Shown here piece after piece: positions 49,338 to 59,132 of a DNA stretch of 64,000 bases. Source of the DNA: Micromonospora polyrhachis. Its GTDB lineage: Bacteria > Actinomycetota > Actinomycetes > Mycobacteriales > Micromonosporaceae. Where the stretch lies: the NCBI RefSeq assembly GCF_014203835.1, contig NZ_JACHJW010000001.1, positions 5,034,501-5,098,500 on the forward strand, read 5' to 3'. How positions within the stretch are numbered: position 1 is the first letter of the stretch; each line of letters starts with the position of its first letter. A program made the position numbers and the translations under genes. Below the pieces are notes generated by a model. It did not search any database. It was not told where the DNA came from and was given only the letters and a program-made list of their open reading frames with translations.

Positions 49338-52127
49338 ATGGTGGAGGACCGGATCGGGGATGGTCGAAGGCTCCCGCCGTTGCTGGCAGCCAAACTGGCG
49401 GTGGCCGCCCTGCCCGGCGAGACGGTGGCGAGACCCCGACTGTTCCGGCTGCTCGACGCCGGTGTCACCGGGCCGGTCACCCTGGTCAACGCGCCGGCGG
49501 GCTGGGGCAAGACCACGCTGCTGAGCGCCTGGAGCCGGGCCCGGGACGCACGGACACCCGCCTGGCTCTCGGTCCAGTCCGGTGACACCGGTGACCGGCT
49601 CTGGGCGTACCTGTGGGCGGCCCTGATCCCCGATGGCCCGGATGGTCGTGTCGTTGCCGGGTCTGTTGGTCGGCCCGGCTTCCTCGAACATCTCGCGGCG
49701 GTCCTCGCCGAGCGGGCGGAGCCGACGATCCTGGTCGTCGACGACCTTCACCTGGTCGACGATCCGACCGTACTCGACGGCCTCGAAGCCCTGCTCCGGC
49801 ACACGGGGGACCGGCTGCGCCTGGTGCTCGGCTGCCGGCGTGCCCCGACGTTGGCCCTGCATCGCCGCCGGCTCAGCGGCGAGCTGACCGAGATCGGTGC
49901 GACCGAGTTGGCGTTCACCGCCGAGGAGACGACCGAACTGCTGGCCGCACACGAGGTCACCCTGGCCGCCCGACAGGTGCACGACCTGCGCACCCGGACC
50001 GAGGGCTGGCCGGCCGGGCTGCGTATCGCCGCCCGGTGGCTACGCGGACACCCCGACCCGGAGCGGTTCGTCGCCGGGTTCTCCGGGGACCATCCGGACG
50101 TCGCCGGCTATCTGGCCGAGGAGGTGCTGGCCGCGCTGCCCGACCGGGAACGGGACGTGTTACGCCGTATCGCGGTCACCGACCAGGTCTCCGGTGACCT
50201 GCTCGACGCCCTGACCGGGGAGACCGACGGTGACCAGGTGCTGGCCGAACTGCACCAGCGGCTCGGGTTCGTCGTGCCACTCGGTCCCCGGCCCCCGTGG
50301 TACCGGTGTCACCGGATGTTGGCGGAGTTGCTCCGCAGCGAGTTGCGGCAGTGGCCGACCGACCGGGTGGTCGAGCTGCATCGTCGGGCAGCCGCCTGGC
50401 AGGTGGCGCACGCCCGGCCGGAGGCGGCACTCCGGCACGCGCTCGCCGCCGGGGACCGGGCGCAGGCAATCGACCTGCTGGTCGGGCACTGGACCGAGTT
50501 GCTGCCGTACGGTCCGGGCGAACCGGACCCGACATCCGTCGCACCAGCGGCGTCGGGTGTAGGAGCGGTGTCGGGTGTAGCAGCGGTGTCGGGTGTACCG
50601 GTCGGGCCGGCACGGGACGCGCTCGGGCCGGCCGGAGCGTCGACCGCCTTCGGAGATTCGGAGCTGGCCCTGGCGTACGCGGCGGAGCACCTGAGCCGGC
50701 ACGATCCGGCGGCTCGAGACTGGCTGCGGCGTGCCGTGGCTGACGAAGGTTTGCGTACCGGGAAGCGGGCAGATCGGTTCGCCGTGCCGGTCGCGGCACT
50801 GCAACTGGCCGCCGCGCGACTCACCGGCGACCCGGCGGACGTACGCCCCGCCGTCGACCGGCTGCTCGCCGTCGCGCCCCCGGGCGGACCGGCCGCCGGC
50901 CAGCCCCCCGCCGACCTCGCCCTGCGGGCCATCGCGCACACCACACTCGGCAGCACGCTGCTCGGTGCCGGTGACCTGTCAGCGGCCGAGGCCGAACTCA
51001 CCGTGGGCCTGGCCGACGCGGAACCGGCTGGTCTGCCTCGGGCGACCCGAGCCTGTGCGGCCGGGCTCGCCCTCGTGCACGCGGTCCGGGGCCGGCTGCG
51101 CGCCGCCGAGGAGGCGGCGCGGATGGCGCTGGAACCGACCCCCCGACCGGGCGGAGCCACGTTCTCCCCGGCTGAGCCGCTGCCGCATGGTCCGCATCCG
51201 GGCGACTGCGCCGCCGCCCACCTGGCACTGGCGGTCGTCGCCCTGGAACGGAACCGCCCGCTGGACGCCGACAGTCAACTCGCCCTCGCCGGCCAGTGGC
51301 CTGGTGCGGGCGGCGACCCCGCGCTTGCCGCGCTCGCCGCCCTGGTCCGGGCGCGGCTGCTACGGGTACGTGGCGATCTGGCCGGCGCCCAGCGGATCCT
51401 GCGAGCCGGCCGGGAAGAGTTGGCCGACCTGCCGGAGTCCGTGGAGCTGACGCACGGGCTGTTGGCGGCCGAGGCCGACCTGCATACCGCGCACGGCGAC
51501 ACCACCGCCGCCCGTGATCTGTTGTTACCCCTGGTCAATGGTGGTCCGCCGCCGTTCGAGGCGCTCGCGGTGGCGCTGGCCCGCAGCTACCTGGCCGACG
51601 ATGACGCGGCTGCCGCGTCCCGGGCCCTGCCCACATGGACCGATCCGGCGGCGCACCACTGGCCGGTGCCGGTACGACTCACGGCCGGTCTGCTCGACGC
51701 GCTGGCCGCTTGGCGACTCGGTGACCGTCGGCGGGCCGCACACACCCTGGAACAGGTGCTCGCCGTGGCGGAACCGGAGGGCTTCCGGTGGGTCTTCGTC
51801 CATGCCGAGCCATCGACCCGGGATCTGCTCGCCGCGCATCTGGACACCGGCACCGCCTACTGGCCCACCATCAGCGAGCTGGTCGTGGCGCAGGAGCCGC
51901 CGAACAGCGGGCCGGTGGCCCGGCCTGCCCTCGGCGAGCCACTGACCGAACGGGAACTGACCATCCTGCGCTACCTACAGAGCATCCTGTCCAATGTGGA
52001 AATCGCCAGCGAGCTGTCCCTGTCGGTCAACACCGTCAAGACCCACATCCGCAACATCTACCGCAAACTTGACACCAGTCGCCGCCGGGAGGCCGTCCGC
52101 CGGGCCCGGGAACTGCGTCTGCTCTGA
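49338..52127 (+). CDS. LAL (MalT-like) LuxR-family regulator
   Basis: A 929-residue large ATP-binding regulator of the LuxR family. The N-terminal STAND ATPase has Walker A NAPAGWGKTTLLSAW (about residues 50-64) and Walker B ILVVDDLHLVDD. A TPR-like middle region of some 500 residues includes a linker with short ASGVGAVSGVAAVSGVPVG repeats near 400-420, and the C-terminal LuxR helix-turn-helix is complete (LTERELTILRYLQSILSNVEIASELSLSVNTVKTHIRNIYRKL). Such proteins sense a sugar or peptide inducer and activate neighbouring genes. The GH74 locus about 4 kb away is a possible target, though unproven. Confidence 0.88.
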   Translation: MVEDRIGDGRRLPPLLAAKLAVAALPGETVARPRLFRLLDAGVTGPVTLVNAPAGWGKTTLLSAWSRARDARTPAWLSVQSGDTGDRLWAYLWAALIPDGPDGRVVAGSVGRPGFLEHLAAVLAERAEPTILVVDDLHLVDDPTVLDGLEALLRHTGDRLRLVLGCRRAPTLALHRRRLSGELTEIGATELAFTAEETTELLAAHEVTLAARQVHDLRTRTEGWPAGLRIAARWLRGHPDPERFVAGFSGDHPDVAGYLAEEVLAALPDRERDVLRRIAVTDQVSGDLLDALTGETDGDQVLAELHQRLGFVVPLGPRPPWYRCHRMLAELLRSELRQWPTDRVVELHRRAAAWQVAHARPEAALRHALAAGDRAQAIDLLVGHWTELLPYGPGEPDPTSVAPAASGVGAVSGVAAVSGVPVGPARDALGPAGASTAFGDSELALAYAAEHLSRHDPAARDWLRRAVADEGLRTGKRADRFAVPVAALQLAAARLTGDPADVRPAVDRLLAVAPPGGPAAGQPPADLALRAIAHTTLGSTLLGAGDLSAAEAELTVGLADAEPAGLPRATRACAAGLALVHAVRGRLRAAEEAARMALEPTPRPGGATFSPAEPLPHGPHPGDCAAAHLALAVVALERNRPLDADSQLALAGQWPGAGGDPALAALAALVRARLLRVRGDLAGAQRILRAGREELADLPESVELTHGLLAAEADLHTAHGDTTAARDLLLPLVNGGPPPFEALAVALARSYLADDDAAAASRALPTWTDPAAHHWPVPVRLTAGLLDALAAWRLGDRRRAAHTLEQVLAVAEPEGFRWVFVHAEPSTRDLLAAHLDTGTAYWPTISELVVAQEPPNSGPVARPALGEPLTERELTILRYLQSILSNVEIASELSLSVNTVKTHIRNIYRKLDTSRRREAVRRARELRLL

Positions 52128-52156
52128 CTGCCGAGGCGTGCGCCGGCCAGGCACAG

Positions 52157-52708
52157 TCAGGTACCGGCCGCCTGGTCGACAGCGGCCAGCAACTCGGTCA
52201 GGGCGTACGAACCGTCGTGCCGGATGCCGTTGACGAAGAACGTCGGTGCGTGGTCCACCCCGCTGCGTATTCCGGTGACGAAGTCGTCCCGGACCGGACC
52301 CAGGTGGGCGTGGGTACGTAACTCCTCCGCCACCTCGTCCAGCGGTAGTCCGAGCTGCTGCACACCGAGCGAGAGATGGACCGGGTCGAGCTGGTCCTGG
52401 TGTTCGAAGAGCCAGTCGTGCATCGTCCAGAACTGCCCCCGGGCACCGGCCGCCTCGGCCGTCTCAGCGGCGTTCTCCGCGTACGGGTGCACGTTGATGA
52501 TCGGGAAGTGCCGGAACACCAGCCGTACGACCTCGGCACGCTGCCGTAGCAGCTCGGTCAGGTTGGGATGGGCAGCCCCACAGTGCGGACACTGGAAGTC
52601 GGCGTAGACGACGACGGTCACCGGGGCGTCGGACGTGCCCCGGATGTGGTCCTCCTCGGTCACCGGCGTCCGCAACCGGCTGACCGTGACCTGCAACGGG
52701 GTACTCAC
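52157..52708 (-). CDS. DsbA-like thioredoxin-fold protein
   Basis: A 183-residue thioredoxin-fold protein of the DsbA type with the active-site CPHC in VVVYADFQCPHCGAAHPN and the cis-Pro region HAPTFFVNG. It has no signal peptide or lipobox, so it is probably cytosolic, unlike classic DsbA; related proteins act as disulphide isomerases or Frankia-type oxidoreductases. The GTG at 52708 lies 3 bases after the BON gene's stop, so the two form an operon. Confidence 0.85.
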   Translation of the reverse strand: MSTPLQVTVSRLRTPVTEEDHIRGTSDAPVTVVVYADFQCPHCGAAHPNLTELLRQRAEVVRLVFRHFPIINVHPYAENAAETAEAAGARGQFWTMHDWLFEHQDQLDPVHLSLGVQQLGLPLDEVAEELRTHAHLGPVRDDFVTGIRSGVDHAPTFFVNGIRHDGSYALTELLAAVDQAAGT

Positions 52709-52711
52709 GGG

Positions 52712-53389
52712 TCACAGCCGTACGGTGATGTGGTTGTGCACGTCGACGATGCCCGGCGCGGACCAGGCGATCCGCTCGGCCACCTCGCGTTCGAGCCAGG
52801 ACCGGACGGTGCCGCTGAGCATGATGACGTCGTCCCGCACCTGGATGTCGATGTGTTCGGCGTCAGCCTCGGCGGTGCGGGTCAGGGCGTCCTTGATCCG
52901 CTGCGTCAGGTCGTCCGGCGTCGGTCGGTCACCGGGCCGGACGAAGATGCCGTTGCTGACCCCACGGACGGCGGTCAGCTGGCACACGGCCCGCTCCGCC
53001 GCCCGTTTCTGGTGTTCCCACTCGACCTCGCCGCGCAGGGTGACCCAGCCATGGGAGACGGTCACGTCGAGTTCCCGGATCGACACGAAGGCATCCCACT
53101 CCAGGGTCTCGGTGACCGCCGTGGCGATCTCCGTATCGCTGCGTTCGGCCGAGGCCGGCAGCCGTACCTCGATGTCGTTGGCCACCGCGCGAACCCGGTT
53201 CACCCGGTGCGCGGCCCGTTCCGCCGCCCACTTCTTCGCGTAGTTCTCCACCCAGCCGGCGAGGGTCACCACACCCTCGGTCACCGACACACCGATTTCG
53301 TTGGGTTGGATCCGCGGTTCCCAACTCAACTCGTCGAGCACATCGTTCTGGATGTCCCGATCGGTGCGGGTGACCGATTGTGCCGACAT
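52712..53389 (-). CDS. Triple BON-domain protein
   Basis: A 225-residue protein built of three BON domains of about 65 residues each (IQNDVLDELSWEPRIQPNEIGVSVTEGVVTLAGWV; IATAVTETLEWDAFVSIRELDVTVSHGWVTLRGEV; RIKDALTRTAEADAEHIDIQVRDDVIMLSGTV). BON domains bind phospholipid or peptidoglycan; OsmY-like proteins protect the envelope from osmotic shock. No signal peptide is visible, so it is presumably cytosolic or exported by another route. The ATG at 53389 follows GGGAGGA. It heads an operon with the DsbA-like gene. Confidence 0.87.
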   Translation of the reverse strand: MSAQSVTRTDRDIQNDVLDELSWEPRIQPNEIGVSVTEGVVTLAGWVENYAKKWAAERAAHRVNRVRAVANDIEVRLPASAERSDTEIATAVTETLEWDAFVSIRELDVTVSHGWVTLRGEVEWEHQKRAAERAVCQLTAVRGVSNGIFVRPGDRPTPDDLTQRIKDALTRTAEADAEHIDIQVRDDVIMLSGTVRSWLEREVAERIAWSAPGIVDVHNHITVRL

Positions 53390-53639
53390 GCGTTCCTCCC
53401 GAGGTCCCGTCGTTGGGTGCACGCCCCGGCCAACCGGTGCGGCACCCGTCATCGCTGATGCTCGCGCCCCGCCGGGTGAGTCGCCCTCGTCCGCAGCGGG
53501 TGATCCAGCCGTCGTGGCGGCGGACGAATCGACTGCCGTGGAATTCCCGGCCCGTGCCCCCCGAGACCACCCGGTGGGCCATATCGTGGGTCCTCGACAG
53601 CGGGCCGGTGGTTGCGGCGACGACGGTGAGGAACGGCGG

Positions 53640-55517
53640 ATGACGACGGAACAGGAAGCGCCACCGACGTCCCCGGACGGGGCGGATCACACGGAAGAGT
53701 CCGGCTCCCGGGGTCGTACCGCCGGTCGTTTCCTGCTCCGGCTGCTGCGGCACGAATGGACCCTGGCCTCGATCGGCGGGCTGCTGCTCGCGGTCGTCCT
53801 GACCTGGCCGACGCTGCGGGACATCACCGAGACGATCCCGCAGGACATCGGCGACCCGATCCTCCAGGCGTGGCAGATCGCCTGGGGTGGGCACGTGCTG
53901 ACCACCGACCCGACCCAGCTCTGGCACTCCAACACGTTCTTTCCGGAGCCCTACACCTACGCCTATTCCGACACGCTGCTCGGCTACGCCCCGGCCGGCA
54001 TGATCGGCGAGGGGCCGGTCGCGGCCGTGGTGCGCTACAACATCCTGTACGTCCTGGTGCACGCGCTCGCCTTCGTCGGCGCGTACGCCCTGGTCCGTCA
54101 GCTCGGCGCGAACCGGATCGGCGGGGCGGTGGCCGGCGTGGCCTTCGCGTACGCCCCGTGGCGGTTGGCCCAGGCCGGCCACCTGCACGTGCTCTCCATC
54201 GGCGGGATCGCGCTCGCCCTGGCGATGCTGGCCCGAGGCCATGGCTGGTCGCTGCGGCACGGCTACCGGCCGCAGCGGCGCCGGCCCGGTTGGGCGCTGG
54301 CCGGCTGGCTGGTCGCCGCCTGGCAGATCACCCTCGGCTTCGGCGTCGGCCTGCCCTTCGGGTACGTCCTCGGCCTGCTCTGCCTGGCGGCGCTGGTCGG
54401 GTACGGCTGGTCGTGGTGGCGGCGGAAGGCGCGGCCCGTCTTCGGCGGTCGACTGCTCGCGGCTGACCTGGTCGGTGGGGTGCTCTTCGCGGCGGTGACC
54501 TTCTTCATGGCGCTGCCCTACCTGGAGGTGGTGGAACGGCACCCGGCCGGGCGGCGCACGCTGGCGCACATCGAGATGTTCTCGCCGCCGTTGCGCGGCT
54601 TCTTCATCGCGCCGTCCGAGTCGTGGCTCTGGGGTGAGCGGCACGCCGCCGCCCGGGACACCTTGACGTTCGCCGGGGAGATGACCCTGCTGCCGGGGGT
54701 CACCCTGATCGCGCTGGCCGGTGCCGGGCTGTTCCTCTCCGCGTGGCGGCCGATCCACCGGGTGTTCCTCGCGGTCGGCGTGCTGGTCAGCGTCGCACTC
54801 GCCTCGGGTACCCGGTTCGGCGGCGACGGTGATCCGGGCTACGCGACACTGGTCAACTACTTCCCTGGCTGGGACGCGCTGCGTACGCCGGGCCGGCTGG
54901 TGCTCTGGACCACGCTGCTGCTCGCCATACTGGCGGCTGGTGCGCTCAGCGCGAATCTGCGTCGGCCGGAGCCGATCGCCGCACCGGTCGCCGGCACGGC
55001 TACCGACACGACTGCTCGACCCGTCGCCGGAACGGCTACCGACACCGAGACCGGAACGGCCGCTCGGCGGCGCCCCCGGCGCCGATGGTTCGTCCGGTTG
55101 GCCATGCTCGTGCCGCTCGCCCTGGTCATGCTGGAGGGGATCAACCTCACTCCACATGCGACGGTCATCCCGCAGCCGGCCGCCCTTCGGGACCAGGCCG
55201 GTCCACTGCTGGTGCTACCGAGCGACGGCATCCTCGAATACAGCGTCATGCTCTGGTCGACGGATGGTTTCCCCCAGGTCGTCAACGGACTGGCCTCGTT
55301 CACGCCGGACACCCAGGCACAGACCCGGGCGATGACGGTGAGTTTCCCGGACGCGGCGAGTGTCGCCTATCTACGAAACCTCGGTATCCGAACCGTTGTC
55401 GTGCTTCCCGGGTATGCGGTGGGCACCCCATGGCAGGATGTGCTTGACCGGCCGGTGGACGGACTGGATGTCCGACGCGAGGAGATCGCTGGCGCGGTGG
55501 TCTTCCACCTCAGCTGA
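53640..55517 (+). CDS. GT-C-like polytopic membrane protein
   Basis: A 625-residue membrane protein with about ten hydrophobic helices (LASIGGLLLAVVLTWPTLRD; YNILYVLVHALAFVGAYALV; GGAVAGVAFAYAPWRLAQAG; LPFGYVLGLLCLAALVGYG; ADLVGGVLFAAVTFFMALPYL). The extracytoplasmic loop after helix 1 (NTFFPEPYTYAYSDTLLG) has acidic residues as in GT-C glycosyltransferases, so it may transfer a lipid-linked sugar; the family is uncertain. A short duplicated linker (PVAGTATDT twice) lies near residue 455. It diverges from the BON operon across a 250-base region with no other gene. Confidence 0.6.
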   Translation: MTTEQEAPPTSPDGADHTEESGSRGRTAGRFLLRLLRHEWTLASIGGLLLAVVLTWPTLRDITETIPQDIGDPILQAWQIAWGGHVLTTDPTQLWHSNTFFPEPYTYAYSDTLLGYAPAGMIGEGPVAAVVRYNILYVLVHALAFVGAYALVRQLGANRIGGAVAGVAFAYAPWRLAQAGHLHVLSIGGIALALAMLARGHGWSLRHGYRPQRRRPGWALAGWLVAAWQITLGFGVGLPFGYVLGLLCLAALVGYGWSWWRRKARPVFGGRLLAADLVGGVLFAAVTFFMALPYLEVVERHPAGRRTLAHIEMFSPPLRGFFIAPSESWLWGERHAAARDTLTFAGEMTLLPGVTLIALAGAGLFLSAWRPIHRVFLAVGVLVSVALASGTRFGGDGDPGYATLVNYFPGWDALRTPGRLVLWTTLLLAILAAGALSANLRRPEPIAAPVAGTATDTTARPVAGTATDTETGTAARRRPRRRWFVRLAMLVPLALVMLEGINLTPHATVIPQPAALRDQAGPLLVLPSDGILEYSVMLWSTDGFPQVVNGLASFTPDTQAQTRAMTVSFPDAASVAYLRNLGIRTVVVLPGYAVGTPWQDVLDRPVDGLDVRREEIAGAVVFHLS

Positions 55518-55587
55518 TTGGTGTCCCGACCGGGTCGGACGGCGTGTCCGTCCGGCGACCAAGCGCGGGATGCCGGGGAGGTGGGGG

Positions 55588-56076
55588 ATGGACCGGCAGG
55601 CGGCGGCGCTGTTCGGGGGCATTGTCGCGGTGGGGCTCGGACCTGCCGTCTGGCTGGGCGGCACGCTGTTCCGGGTTGATCCGGCCCCACGGAACCCGGT
55701 GCCGGTGATGACCGAGTTGCCGACCGTCGCGCCGACCGAGTCCAGGACCACGCCGGGGGCGACCCCCGATCCGTTGCCCACCGAACCGACCGGTCCCTAT
55801 CGGGGTGGCCCGGACTGGTATCCGTCCGGGGGGCCGACCTTTGTCCCCGATCCGGTCGATCCGCTGCCGGAACCGAGCGAATCGGCGGCGCCGTCGGGTT
55901 CGCCGTCGCCGGGGGAGACCCCGCCACCCGCGACGCCCGATCCCGGCACCGAGCCGCCGAGCCGCCCATGGCCCGCCGTGCCCTGGCCCGCTGATCCGTG
56001 GTCAGACCATCCCGGGCCGGATCGGCCAGGGCCAGGTTGGCGGACCCAGGTTGACAGACTGCATCCGTACATGTGA
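55588..56076 (+). CDS. Pro-rich membrane-anchored protein
   Basis: A 162-residue protein with one N-terminal helix (AALFGGIVAVGLGPAVWLG) and a long Pro/Ser/Thr/Asp-rich extracytoplasmic tail (PTESRTTPGATPDPLPTEP, PVDPLPEPSESAAPSGSP). No folded domain is seen. It may be a wall-spanning anchor or simply a low-complexity gene product. The ATG at 55588 follows GGAGGTGGGGG. Confidence 0.5.
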   Translation: MDRQAAALFGGIVAVGLGPAVWLGGTLFRVDPAPRNPVPVMTELPTVAPTESRTTPGATPDPLPTEPTGPYRGGPDWYPSGGPTFVPDPVDPLPEPSESAAPSGSPSPGETPPPATPDPGTEPPSRPWPAVPWPADPWSDHPGPDRPGPGWRTQVDRLHPYM

Positions 56077-56272
56077 ATGTTTGCGCGTGGCCGGTGCGGG
56101 AGCCGAGCCGGTGTGGGAGCGTAGGGCCGTCTCCCACGTCAGGTAGTTTTCGCTCCCGCACGTGCCCGGCGCTGGCGGTCGGTCGATCCCCACCATCCGG
56201 GACCCGGCTTGCCGTGGCGCGGGTCGGTGACCCGCCCCTGACGCGATGCGGGACTTCCGAGAGGAAGCCGTG

Positions 56273-59041
56273 ATGCGTAGGAGTCCTGGCGGCGTACTCG
56301 TGTCCGCCGCGACCGCGACGGCGGTCGCCGTCGCCACTGGCGCGGTGGCTGCCGCCGCCCAGTTGATCATTGGCCCGTCGACCTCGGCATCGGCCGCCGT
56401 GGTGGAGCCGTACTCGTGGAAGAACGTCCGGATCGACGGTGGCGGGTTCGTCCCGGGCATCGTCTTCAACCAGACCGAACGGAACCTGATCTACGCGCGT
56501 ACCGACATCGGGGGTGCCTACCGCTGGGAGCAGGCCAGCCAGTCGTGGACCCCGCTACTGGACTGGGTGGGCTGGGACCGGTGGGGCTGGAACGGGGTGC
56601 TGAGCATCGCCACCGATCCGGTCCAGACCAACCGGGTGTACGCCGCCGTCGGCATGTACACCAACAACTGGGACCCGAACAACGGTGCGATCCTGCGCTC
56701 GGCCGACAAGGGGGCCACCTGGCAGGCGACCGAACTGCCGTTCAAGGTCGGCGGCAACATGCCCGGTCGAGGCCAGGGCGAACGACTCGCCATCGACCCG
56801 AACCGCAACAGCATCCTCTACTACGGTGCCGAAGGCGGCAACGGACTGTGGCGCAGCACCGATCATGGCGTCACCTGGGCGAAGGTCGCCAGTTTCCCGA
56901 ACCCCGGCAACTACGTCCAGGACCCGGGCGACAGCAGCGGCTACCTGAGCCAGAACCAGGGAGTCACCTGGGTCGGCTTCGACAGGAGCACCGGTACGGC
57001 CGGCAACACCACCCAGACCATCTACGTCGGGGTGGCGGACAAGCAGAACCCGATCTACCGCAGCACCGACGGCGGCACCTCCTGGGCACGCCTCCCCGGC
57101 TCGCCGACCGGCTACCTGGCCCACAAGGGCGTGGTCGACCACATCGGGGGACACCTCTACCTCGCCACCAGTGACACCGGTGGCCCGTACGACGGGGGCA
57201 AGGGCGACGTCTGGAAGTTCAGCCGGAGCACCGGAGCGTGGACCCGGATCAGCCCGATCCCGTCCAGCAGCTCCGACGACTACTTCGGCTACAGCGGACT
57301 GACCATCGACCGGCAGAACCCGGACACGATCATGGTGGCCACCCAGGTCTCCTGGTGGCCGGATGCGATCTTCTTCCGGAGCACTGACGGCGGCGCGACC
57401 TGGACCCGGATCTGGGACTGGACGAGCTACCCCAATCGCAGCAAGCACTACACGATGGACGTCGCCTCGGTGCCCTGGCTGACCTTCGGCAGCAACCCGG
57501 CCCCACCCGAGGAGACCCCGAAGCTCGGCTGGATGAACGAGTCACTGGAGATCGACCCGTTCGACGGCAACCGGCTGATGTACGGCACCGGCGCGACCAT
57601 CTACGGCACCACGAACCTGCGGGACTGGGACTCCGGCAGCCAGATCACCATCCGGCCGATGGTCAAGGGGCTGGAGGAGACCGCCGTACTCGACCTGGTC
57701 AGCCCGCCGACCGGGGCATCGTTGATCAGCGGACTCGGCGACGTCGGCGGATTCCGGCACACCAACCTGGACGCCGTACCACCGATGATGTTCACCAGCC
57801 CCATCTTCACCTCCACCACCAGCCTGGACTACGCCGAGTCCAACCCAGCGGTCATGGTCCGGGCCGGCAACTTCACCGACGCCGACCGGCCGAACGACAG
57901 TCACGTCGCCTTCTCCACCGATGGCGGGGCCAACTGGTTCCAGGGCACCGAGCCGGGCGGCATCAACAGCGGCGGTACGGTCGCCGCCTCGGCCGACGGC
58001 AGCCGCTTCGTCTGGGCTCCGGGCGACTCCGGCCAGCCGGTGGTCCGCTCGGTTGGCTTCGGCAACACGTGGACCACGGCGACGGGCATCCCGGCCAACG
58101 CCCGGATCGAGTCCGACCGGGTCGACCCGAACCGGTTCTACGGCCTCAGCGGCGGCCGGTTCTATGTCAGCACCGACGGCGGAGCGAGCTTCACCGCCAC
58201 CGCCGCCACCGGCCTGCCGACGGACGGGCGGTTCACGGCACTGCCCGGGACCGCCGGGGACATCTGGTTGACCGGTGCAGAGGCGGCCAGCGGCGGGATC
58301 TGGCGTTCGACTGATGCCGGGGCGAGCTTCACGAAGCTCACCACCATCACCGGCGCGGTCAGCGTCGGCTTCGGTCGGGCGGCACCGGGCCGGACGCACC
58401 CGGCGGTCTTCACGATGGGCACGGTCGACGGCCGTACCGGCGTGTACCGCTCCGACGACACGGGCGTGACCTGGGTACGGATCAACGACGACCAGCACCA
58501 GTACGGCAACGCCGGTGAGGCGATCACCGGTGATCCCCGGATCTACGGCCGGGTCTACCTGGGCACCAACGGCCGGGGCATCCTGTACGGCGATCGGCTG
58601 GGCGGCCCGACCACCGGTCCGACGGCCACCCCGACAGGCAGTCCGACCACCGGTCCGACGGGCAGCCCGAGTCCGACTGGTGCGCCGACCACCCCGCCTC
58701 CGACGACACCGCCCCCGACCAGTTCCCCACCGGCCGGGGCGTGCGCGGCCAGCTACCGGGTGACCAACTCCTGGTCGGGCGGCTTCCAGGCGGAGGTGAC
58801 CGTACGTAACACCGGCTCGTCGGCGGTCACCGGTTGGGCGGTCGGTTGGACGTTCCCCGACGGCCAGACGATCTCCCAACTCTGGGGCGGTACGCACACC
58901 CAGACCGGCGCGAACGTCACGGTCCGCAATCTCTCGTACAACGGCAACCTCGCCCCGAACGCGACGACCACCTTCGGCTTCCTCGGCACATGGGCCGGGG
59001 TCAACGGCGTACCGGCGACGATCAGCTGCACCGGATCCTGA
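56273..59041 (+). CDS. Secreted GH74 xyloglucanase with CBM2
   Basis: A 922-residue secreted enzyme. Signal peptide up to about residue 43 (ATATAVAVATGAVAAAA up to SASAA), GH74 catalytic part of two beta-propellers (PYSWKNVRIDGGGFVPGIVF, the Asp of YARTDIGGAYRW, and the second acidic residue in LEIDPFDGNRLMYGTGATIYGT), repeated BNR-like motifs (RSTDGGTSW, FSTDGGANWF), a Thr/Pro/Ser linker (TGSPTTGPTGSPSPTG) and a C-terminal CBM2 (ACAASYRVTNSWSGGFQAEV, ending ISCTGS) that binds cellulose. It cleaves xyloglucan in plant walls. The ATG at 56273 follows GAGAGGAAG. Confidence 0.93.
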   Translation: MRRSPGGVLVSAATATAVAVATGAVAAAAQLIIGPSTSASAAVVEPYSWKNVRIDGGGFVPGIVFNQTERNLIYARTDIGGAYRWEQASQSWTPLLDWVGWDRWGWNGVLSIATDPVQTNRVYAAVGMYTNNWDPNNGAILRSADKGATWQATELPFKVGGNMPGRGQGERLAIDPNRNSILYYGAEGGNGLWRSTDHGVTWAKVASFPNPGNYVQDPGDSSGYLSQNQGVTWVGFDRSTGTAGNTTQTIYVGVADKQNPIYRSTDGGTSWARLPGSPTGYLAHKGVVDHIGGHLYLATSDTGGPYDGGKGDVWKFSRSTGAWTRISPIPSSSSDDYFGYSGLTIDRQNPDTIMVATQVSWWPDAIFFRSTDGGATWTRIWDWTSYPNRSKHYTMDVASVPWLTFGSNPAPPEETPKLGWMNESLEIDPFDGNRLMYGTGATIYGTTNLRDWDSGSQITIRPMVKGLEETAVLDLVSPPTGASLISGLGDVGGFRHTNLDAVPPMMFTSPIFTSTTSLDYAESNPAVMVRAGNFTDADRPNDSHVAFSTDGGANWFQGTEPGGINSGGTVAASADGSRFVWAPGDSGQPVVRSVGFGNTWTTATGIPANARIESDRVDPNRFYGLSGGRFYVSTDGGASFTATAATGLPTDGRFTALPGTAGDIWLTGAEAASGGIWRSTDAGASFTKLTTITGAVSVGFGRAAPGRTHPAVFTMGTVDGRTGVYRSDDTGVTWVRINDDQHQYGNAGEAITGDPRIYGRVYLGTNGRGILYGDRLGGPTTGPTATPTGSPTTGPTGSPSPTGAPTTPPPTTPPPTSSPPAGACAASYRVTNSWSGGFQAEVTVRNTGSSAVTGWAVGWTFPDGQTISQLWGGTHTQTGANVTVRNLSYNGNLAPNATTTFGFLGTWAGVNGVPATISCTGS

Positions 59042-59047
59042 CTCGGA

Positions 59048-59086
59048 CCGGGTGGCCGAGCCGTCGGAAGGCGGCCGGCCACCCGG
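59048..59086 (+). terminator. Terminator of the xyloglucanase gene
   Basis: Arms CCGGGTGGCCG (59048-59058) and CGGCCACCCGG (59076-59086) form a perfect 11-base stem with a 17-base loop, 6 bases after the stop codon. Confidence 0.6.
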
Positions 59087-59132
59087 ACCATCGGGACGAC
59101 ATGATCCCCTGGCCGCCGGGTGGGGTTCGGGA

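Noticed and set aside
52929-55157. A 742-residue minus-strand open frame
   Set aside because: It overlaps the well-supported BON-domain and GT-C-like genes and is rich in Arg/Gly/Pro, as expected for an antisense shadow.
57542-58897. A 451-residue minus-strand open frame inside the GH74 gene
   Set aside because: The plus-strand GH74-CBM2 reading has a signal peptide, catalytic motifs and binding domain; the antisense frame has none.
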